Source: Tannerella sp. (lineage in GTDB: Bacteria; Bacteroidota; Bacteroidia; Bacteroidales; Tannerellaceae). Taken from it: DNA of 9,869 nt. The notes below the pieces were generated by a model, which was given only the letters and a program-made list of their open reading frames with translations, made no database searches and had not been told where the DNA came from. The stretch is from the NCBI GenBank assembly GCA_031263835.1, contig JAISEZ010000073.1, positions 1 to 9,869 on the forward strand. Reading direction: 5' to 3'. A program made the position numbers and the translations under genes. Of this stretch, positions 6,781 to 9,869 are shown piece after piece; position 1 is the stretch's first letter; every line of letters begins with the position of its first letter.

Positions 6781-7260
6781 ATGGCAATACGGGTGGGAGA
6801 CAAAGCTCCTGAAATACTGGGGTACGACCAGAACGGCATCAGGATAAAGCTGAGCCGGTTCAGGGGGAAAAAGCTGGCAATCTACTTTTATCCGAAAGAC
6901 AACACGGGCGGCTGTACGGCGGAAGCATGCAGCCTGCGCGACGGTTACGGCGAGCTGCAGAAGGCCGGTTACGAGGTGCTTGGCGTGAGCCGGGACAGCG
7001 CCAAATCGCACCGGCTTTTCATTGAACAGCACAACTTGCCCTTCAACCTGATTGTTGACATGGAAGCCCGCCTGCATGAACAGTTTGGCGTCCTGGCGGA
7101 GAAAACCATGTTCGGACACAAATACACGGGAACGCGGCGGCAAACATTTCTTATCGACGAAAACGGCGTGGTTGAAAAGATAATCGAAAAAGTCAACACG
7201 AAAGACCATGCCAGGCAGATTTTAATGATTCAACAATTCAATGATTCAATAATTCAATGA
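6781..7260 (+). CDS. bcp: Thioredoxin-dependent thiol peroxidase, Bcp/PrxQ type
   Basis: 159-residue atypical 2-Cys peroxiredoxin that reduces hydrogen peroxide and organic hydroperoxides in the cytoplasm, recycled by thioredoxin (EC 1.11.1.24). The active-site pattern PxxxTxxC is present (P38, T42, C45). C45 is the peroxidatic cysteine and C50 the resolving cysteine of the Bcp alpha-type CxxxxC arrangement. The GTRRQTFLID segment supplies the conserved Arg. Family members normally end near KDHAxQIL; here about 11 further residues (MIQQFNDSIIQ) are encoded by a 16-bp tandem repeat that also supplies the stop. It lies between the dehydrogenase and recA and is probably co-transcribed with them. 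Confidence 0.93.
   Translation: MAIRVGDKAPEILGYDQNGIRIKLSRFRGKKLAIYFYPKDNTGGCTAEACSLRDGYGELQKAGYEVLGVSRDSAKSHRLFIEQHNLPFNLIVDMEARLHEQFGVLAEKTMFGHKYTGTRRQTFLIDENGVVEKIIEKVNTKDHARQILMIQQFNDSIIQ
7224..7260 (+). repeat. 16-bp tandem repeat at the 3' end of bcp
   Basis: The unit AATGATTCAAYAATTC occurs at 7224-7239 and 7240-7255, differing at one base. It is followed by a partial third copy (AATGA, 7256-7260) that contains the bcp stop codon. Base composition drops sharply to AT-rich relative to the surrounding genes. Confidence 0.75.
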
Positions 7261-7298
7261 CTGAAAATGGCAAAAACGCATCTATATAGAATAATATT

Positions 7299-8348
7299 AT
7301 GGTAAAGGAAAAAGAAGAAAAGAAAGTTCAGGCGGAAGAGCCGAACGGAAAAGGCGGAGCGAACGCGGAGAAGCTGAAGGCGCTCCGCGCCACGACGGAC
7401 AAGATTGAAAAGAGTTTCGGAAAAGGTTCCATCATGAAGCTGGGCGATGAAATCATCGAAGACATTGAGGTCATCCCGAGCGGTTCCATCGGCCTGAATG
7501 TGGCGCTGGGCGTGGGTGGCTATCCCCGCGGCCGCGTGATTGAGATTTTCGGCCCGGAATCGTCCGGCAAGACGACGCTGGCCATCCACGCGATAGCCGA
7601 AGCCCAGAAAGCCGGCGGCATAGCGGCCTTTATCGACGCCGAACATGCATTCGACCGTTTCTATGCGGAAAAGCTGGGCGTCGATGTGGAGAATCTGTGG
7701 ATTTCGCAGCCCGACAGCGGCGAACAGGCGCTGGAGATTGCCGAACAGCTGATTCGGTCTTCGGCCGTTGACATTGTGGTGATAGACTCCGTGGCGGCGC
7801 TGACGCCGAAAGCCGAACTGGAAGGCGAGATGGGCGACAGCAAGATGGGCCTGCAGGCGCGTCTGATGTCGCAGGCGTTGCGCAAGCTGACGGGCACCAT
7901 CAGCAAAACCAATACGACCTGTATCTTTATCAATCAGCTGCGCGACAAAATCGGCGTCATGTTCGGCAGCCCCGAAACGACGACCGGCGGCAACGCGCTG
8001 AAATTCTACGCCTCCGTGCGCCTGGACATTCGCGGCATCGGCAAGCTGAAGGACGGCGAGGATGTGAAGGGAAACCAGGTGCGCGTCAAGGTGGTGAAAA
8101 ACAAAGTAGCTCCGCCGTTCCGCAAGGCGGAATTTGACCTGATGTTCGGCGGCGGCATTTCCCGTTCGGGCGAAATTATCGACCTGGGCGCGGAACTGAA
8201 TATCATCAAGAAAAGCGGCGCCTGGTACAGCTACGGCGATACCAAGCTCGGACAGGGACGCGACGCCGCCAAACAGTGTGTCAGCGACAACCCGGAGCTG
8301 GCGGAAGAACTGGAAAAGCTGATTTTTGAGGCATTGAAGAAGAAGTAA
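7299..8348 (+). CDS. recA: Recombinase RecA
   Basis: 349-residue ATP-dependent strand-exchange protein that forms filaments on single-stranded DNA and, in organisms with LexA, triggers its self-cleavage. All hallmarks are present: Walker A GPESSGKT (85-92), catalytic Glu in FIDAEHAFD (Glu115), Walker B VVIDSV (160-165), loop L1 in [16 protein letters not shown] (175-190), and loop L2 in [20 protein letters not shown] (211-230) followed by [14 protein letters not shown] lysine- and glutamate-rich N-terminal extension of about 22 residues precedes the core helix. The acidic C-terminal tail seen in E. coli is replaced by a lysine-rich end (EALKKK). The start at 7299 follows an AT-rich 38-bp spacer after bcp. 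No SOS operator could be recognised. The next gene starts at the base after the stop. Confidence 0.98.
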   Translation: MVKEKEEKKVQAEEPNGKGGANAEKLKALRATTDKIEKSFGKGSIMKLGDEIIEDIEVIPSGSIGLNVALGVGGYPRGRVIEIFGPESSGKTTLAIHAIAEAQKAGGIAAFIDAEHAFDRFYAEKLGVDVENLWISQPDSGEQALEIAEQLIRSSAVDIVVIDSVAALTPKAELEGEMGDSKMGLQARLMSQALRKLTGTISKTNTTCIFINQLRDKIGVMFGSPETTTGGNALKFYASVRLDIRGIGKLKDGEDVKGNQVRVKVVKNKVAPPFRKAEFDLMFGGGISRSGEIIDLGAELNIIKKSGAWYSYGDTKLGQGRDAAKQCVSDNPELAEELEKLIFEALKKK

Positions 8349-9293
8349 ATGTCGAAGGAAACGTACCGGACGCTTTGCCGGACGGAAGAGAGTATCCCTC
8401 TCTTTTCGCAGGACTGGTGGCTGGACGCCGTATGCGGCGAAGCGAACTGGGACGTCCTTCTGATAGAAGAGAACGGGCGGGCGCTGGCGGCGTGGCCGCT
8501 CTACCAGCCCCGCCCGCGCCTCGTCGTCATGCCCCCCTGGACGCAGACGGCGGGCATCTGGTTTGCGCCCTTTCCGGACGACATGAAATACGCCTCCGTG
8601 CTGGAACGGCGGCAGTCGCTCTGCAGACAGCTTATCGACCGGCTGAACCCGCGGGTTTTCTTCCAGCAGTTCCCGTATACCTTCACGGACTGGCTGCCCT
8701 TCTACTGGGCCGGCTACCGGCAGACAACACGTTATACCTATCTGCTGCACAACCTGAAAGACACGGAACGCCTGTGGAACGCCCTGAATCAGAACCTCCG
8801 CCGGAACATCCGGAAAGCGCGGGAACAGTATCGCATTACCGTGCAGAAAGGGATTCCGGTGGATGACTTCCTGCGGATTCAGTCAATGACCTACGAGCGT
8901 CAGCACAAAAAAAACAGCCTGCCGGACGGGGTCTTGCGCCGGCTGATAAACCTGTGTCGCGCAAGGGAGCAGGGCGACCTGTGGGGCGGCTATGATGAAG
9001 CGGGACGGCTCCATGCGGCGGCCTTTGTCGCCCTGCAAAAGCGGTCGGCATATTACCTGGCCGGCGGCGGCGACCCGTCGCTCCGCTTCTCCGGCGCACA
9101 CAGCCTTGTCCTTTGGGAAGCCATCCGCTTTGCCGCCGGCCATTCGGAAACGTTCGATTTCGAAGGTTCCATGCAGCCCGGCATCGAACGCTTCTTCCGC
9201 GAATTTGGAGGCGTCCAGACACCGTACTTCTCCATCCGCAGGGGAACACCAAACCTGCTCGACAGAATCCGGATGAAAGTGATTAATAATTAG
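8349..9293 (+). CDS. FemAB/GNAT-like acyltransferase
   Basis: 314-residue cytosolic protein of the FemAB-related, GNAT-like acyltransferase group (Acetyltransf_6 type). The N-terminal half (about 1-135) resembles a degenerate GNAT fold. Then come the LNQNLRRNIRKAREQY helix (146-161) typical of these proteins, a long helix-rich linker, and the C-terminal GNAT core with WGGYDEAGRLHAAAFVAL (212-229), AYYLAGGG (234-241), GAHSLVLWEAIRFA (249-262) and FDFEGSMQPGIERFFREFGG (269-288). The family includes peptidoglycan interpeptide aminoacyltransferases and polysaccharide acetyltransferases; the substrate here is unknown. Its ATG directly follows the recA stop (TAAATG), implying translational coupling. 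The last codons and the TAG stop (residues KVINN) lie within a tandem repeat that continues into the intergenic region, so the native C-terminus may have been altered. Confidence 0.82.
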   Translation: MSKETYRTLCRTEESIPLFSQDWWLDAVCGEANWDVLLIEENGRALAAWPLYQPRPRLVVMPPWTQTAGIWFAPFPDDMKYASVLERRQSLCRQLIDRLNPRVFFQQFPYTFTDWLPFYWAGYRQTTRYTYLLHNLKDTERLWNALNQNLRRNIRKAREQYRITVQKGIPVDDFLRIQSMTYERQHKKNSLPDGVLRRLINLCRAREQGDLWGGYDEAGRLHAAAFVALQKRSAYYLAGGGDPSLRFSGAHSLVLWEAIRFAAGHSETFDFEGSMQPGIERFFREFGGVQTPYFSIRRGTPNLLDRIRMKVINN

Positions 9294-9332
9294 TGATTAG
9301 TGGTTAGTGATTAGTGATTAATGGTTAGTGAT
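9278..9332 (-). repeat. AATCACT heptamer array, inverted block
   Basis: Seven consecutive 7-bp units plus a partial eighth, reading AGTGATT on the plus strand (the reverse complement of AATCACT). Variants include AGTGGTT and AATGGTT. The block starts inside the last codons of the FemAB-like gene and ends at GATGCGAATC, where the orientation flips. Confidence 0.85.
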
Positions 9333-9358
9333 GCGAATCACTAATCACTAACCATTAA
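9318..9358. repeat. Perfect 15-bp inverted repeat downstream of the recA cluster
   Basis: TTAATGGTTAGTGAT (9318-9332) pairs with ATCACTAACCATTAA (9344-9358) around an 11-base loop. It arises where two heptamer blocks of opposite orientation meet. It could protect or end the recA-cluster transcript, but it is AT-rich and has no T-tract, so it is not called a terminator. Confidence 0.65.
9336..9358 (+). repeat. AATCACT heptamer array, block 1 (left part)
   Basis: Units AATCACT, AATCACT and AACCATT followed by AA. The array is interrupted here by the 225-bp element and resumes at 9584 with TAATCACT. Joining the two sides with a single TAA gives a continuous array of four units. Confidence 0.75.
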
Positions 9359-9583
9359 GGCATTGTCAGAAAATAAACAATCCATTTCCGGATTGCTTCA
9401 CTGCGTTCGCAAGGACGGTCGGCGCAGCGACGGCCGCCGGAAAACGAACGTTCGTCGACCCGTCCCTGCGGGGAGTTGCGAGACGTTGCGAGGAACGAAG
9501 CAAAGCAAAGCAGCCCGGGCCTGCCGACCCGTCCCTGCGAGGAACGAAGCAGTCCAGTATAATGTTTATTTCATGATAATGCC
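9359..9583. mobile_element. 225-bp element with terminal inverted repeats inside the heptamer array
   Basis: The ends are imperfect inverted repeats: GGCATTGTCAGAAAATAAAC (from 9359) against the complement of 9562-9583, with 18 of the first 21 positions matching. TAA flanks both sides (9356-9358 and 9584-9586), consistent with a 3-bp target duplication. Inside, 9390-9421 and 9525-9555 form a second imperfect inverted pair containing the GCGAGGAACGAAGCA motif known from dispersed intergenic repeats in many bacteria. TGCGAGGAACGAAGCA occurs at 9487-9502 and 9536-9551, and CGACCCGTCCCTGCG at 9456-9470 and 9525-9539. There is no credible coding sequence, so it would be a non-autonomous element. 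Confidence 0.6.
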
Positions 9584-9764
9584 TAATCACTAAAAAAATA
9601 TCCTTCAACCCTTTTTACTGCTGATTCGCATGAATCACTAATCACTAACCACTAATCACTAATCACTAATCACTAATCACTAAAAAATTATCCTTCAACC
9701 CTTTTTACTGCAGATTCGCATTAATCACTAATCACTAACCACTAATCACTAACCACTAATCACT
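9584..9764 (+). repeat. Higher-order repeat: AATCACT blocks separated by a 41-bp spacer
   Basis: The end of block 1 (9584-9591) is followed by a 41-bp spacer (9592-9632). Block 2 has seven units (9633-9681), then a second spacer copy (9682-9722), then block 3 with six units (9723-9764). The two spacers differ at only three positions; both start with an A-run, contain ATCCTTCAACCC and TTTTTACTGC, and end with GATTCGCAT. Units are AATCACT with occasional AACCACT. Block copy number varies while the spacer length is fixed. No gene is present. Seven-base periodicity and the lack of unique spacers rule out CRISPR. Confidence 0.85.
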
Positions 9765-9793
9765 AAAAAAATGACTTTGTGCATGAATCCATT

Positions 9794-9858
9794 TTCTCTG
9801 TGGAACGCTGTGGTTTCTCTGTGTAAGAAGAAAAAGTTACACGGAGTTCCACAGAGAA
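9794..9858. repeat. CTCTGTG/CACAGAG hairpin related to the left-edge repeat
   Basis: TTCTCTGTGGAAC (9794-9806) is an exact inverse of GTTCCACAGAGAA (9846-9858). Inside it, CTCTGTGTAA (9817-9826) pairs with TTACACGGAG (9837-9846) at 9 of 10 positions. The CTCTGTG/CACGGAG words are the same family as the array at 81-283. The segment is non-coding and runs to the end of the window, so it may continue beyond it. Confidence 0.7.
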
Positions 9859-9869
9859 GGCACGGAAAA

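Noticed and set aside
7254..8750. 498-residue minus-strand open frame
   Set aside because: It is antisense to recA and the start of the FemAB-like gene; RecA is unmistakable.
9318..9358. Rho-independent terminator of the recA cluster
   Set aside because: The 15-bp stem is perfect but AT-rich and is not followed by a T-tract. It is explained by opposing heptamer blocks.
9363..9593. 76-residue frame ending MIMPNH, recalling the HUH motif of REP-associated transposases
   Set aside because: The MPNH residues come from the element's terminal repeat joined to the heptamer array. The frame stops at once and has no other transposase feature, so the resemblance is taken as chance.
9278..9764. CRISPR array
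   Set aside because: The repeat unit is 7 bp, the 41-bp spacer is nearly identical between copies rather than unique, and no cas gene is present.

Overview
The window reads as chromosome of a Bacteroidales-type member of the Bacteroidota. Three things support this. The protein set is typical: an AspT/YidE-type transporter beginning MEWI..LL, a GYF_2-CD225 protein next to a DUF2752 protein, and the order carboxynorspermidine dehydrogenase, Bcp, RecA. Bacteroidota -7 boxes (TAnnTTTG) lie upstream of most transcription units. Shine-Dalgarno sequences are mostly absent. The genus cannot be named from sequence alone.

Layout. Positions 1-415 look like a small non-coding element with terminal inverted repeats; its middle is a CACGGAG/CTCCGTG hairpin array. 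Positions 416-622 hold no convincing gene, only a weak plus-strand coding-like fragment. On the minus strand, from high to low coordinates, come a 558-aa AspT-family transporter (3477-1801), a GYF_2-CD225 membrane protein (1662-1123), an intrinsic terminator (1094-1045) and a DUF2752 membrane protein that appears to start at GTG (1036-623). Divergent from the transporter is an exported cyclophilin-type prolyl isomerase (3563-4366). It converges on a minus-strand HTH regulator of unknown target (5352-4381). A 207-bp promoter region follows. Then comes a plus-strand cluster: carboxynorspermidine dehydrogenase (polyamine synthesis), bcp (peroxide detoxification), recA (recombination and SOS), and a FemAB/GNAT-like acyltransferase that abuts recA with no spacer. 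The first three are conserved housekeeping functions; their grouping is most simply read as one operon.

Positions 9294-9869 carry no gene but are rich in repeats. An AATCACT heptamer array occurs in three blocks separated by a conserved 41-bp spacer, with an inverted block at its left edge. A 225-bp element with imperfect terminal inverted repeats has inserted into the first block, apparently duplicating TAA. The window ends in another CTCTGTG/CACGGAG hairpin related to the one at the left edge. Two genes of the recA cluster (bcp and the FemAB-like gene) take their last codons and stops from short tandem repeats.

I found no defence system, CRISPR array, tRNA, rRNA or complete insertion sequence. 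The genes are ordinary; the unusual material is the repeat and small-element biology at the two edges and at gene 3' ends.
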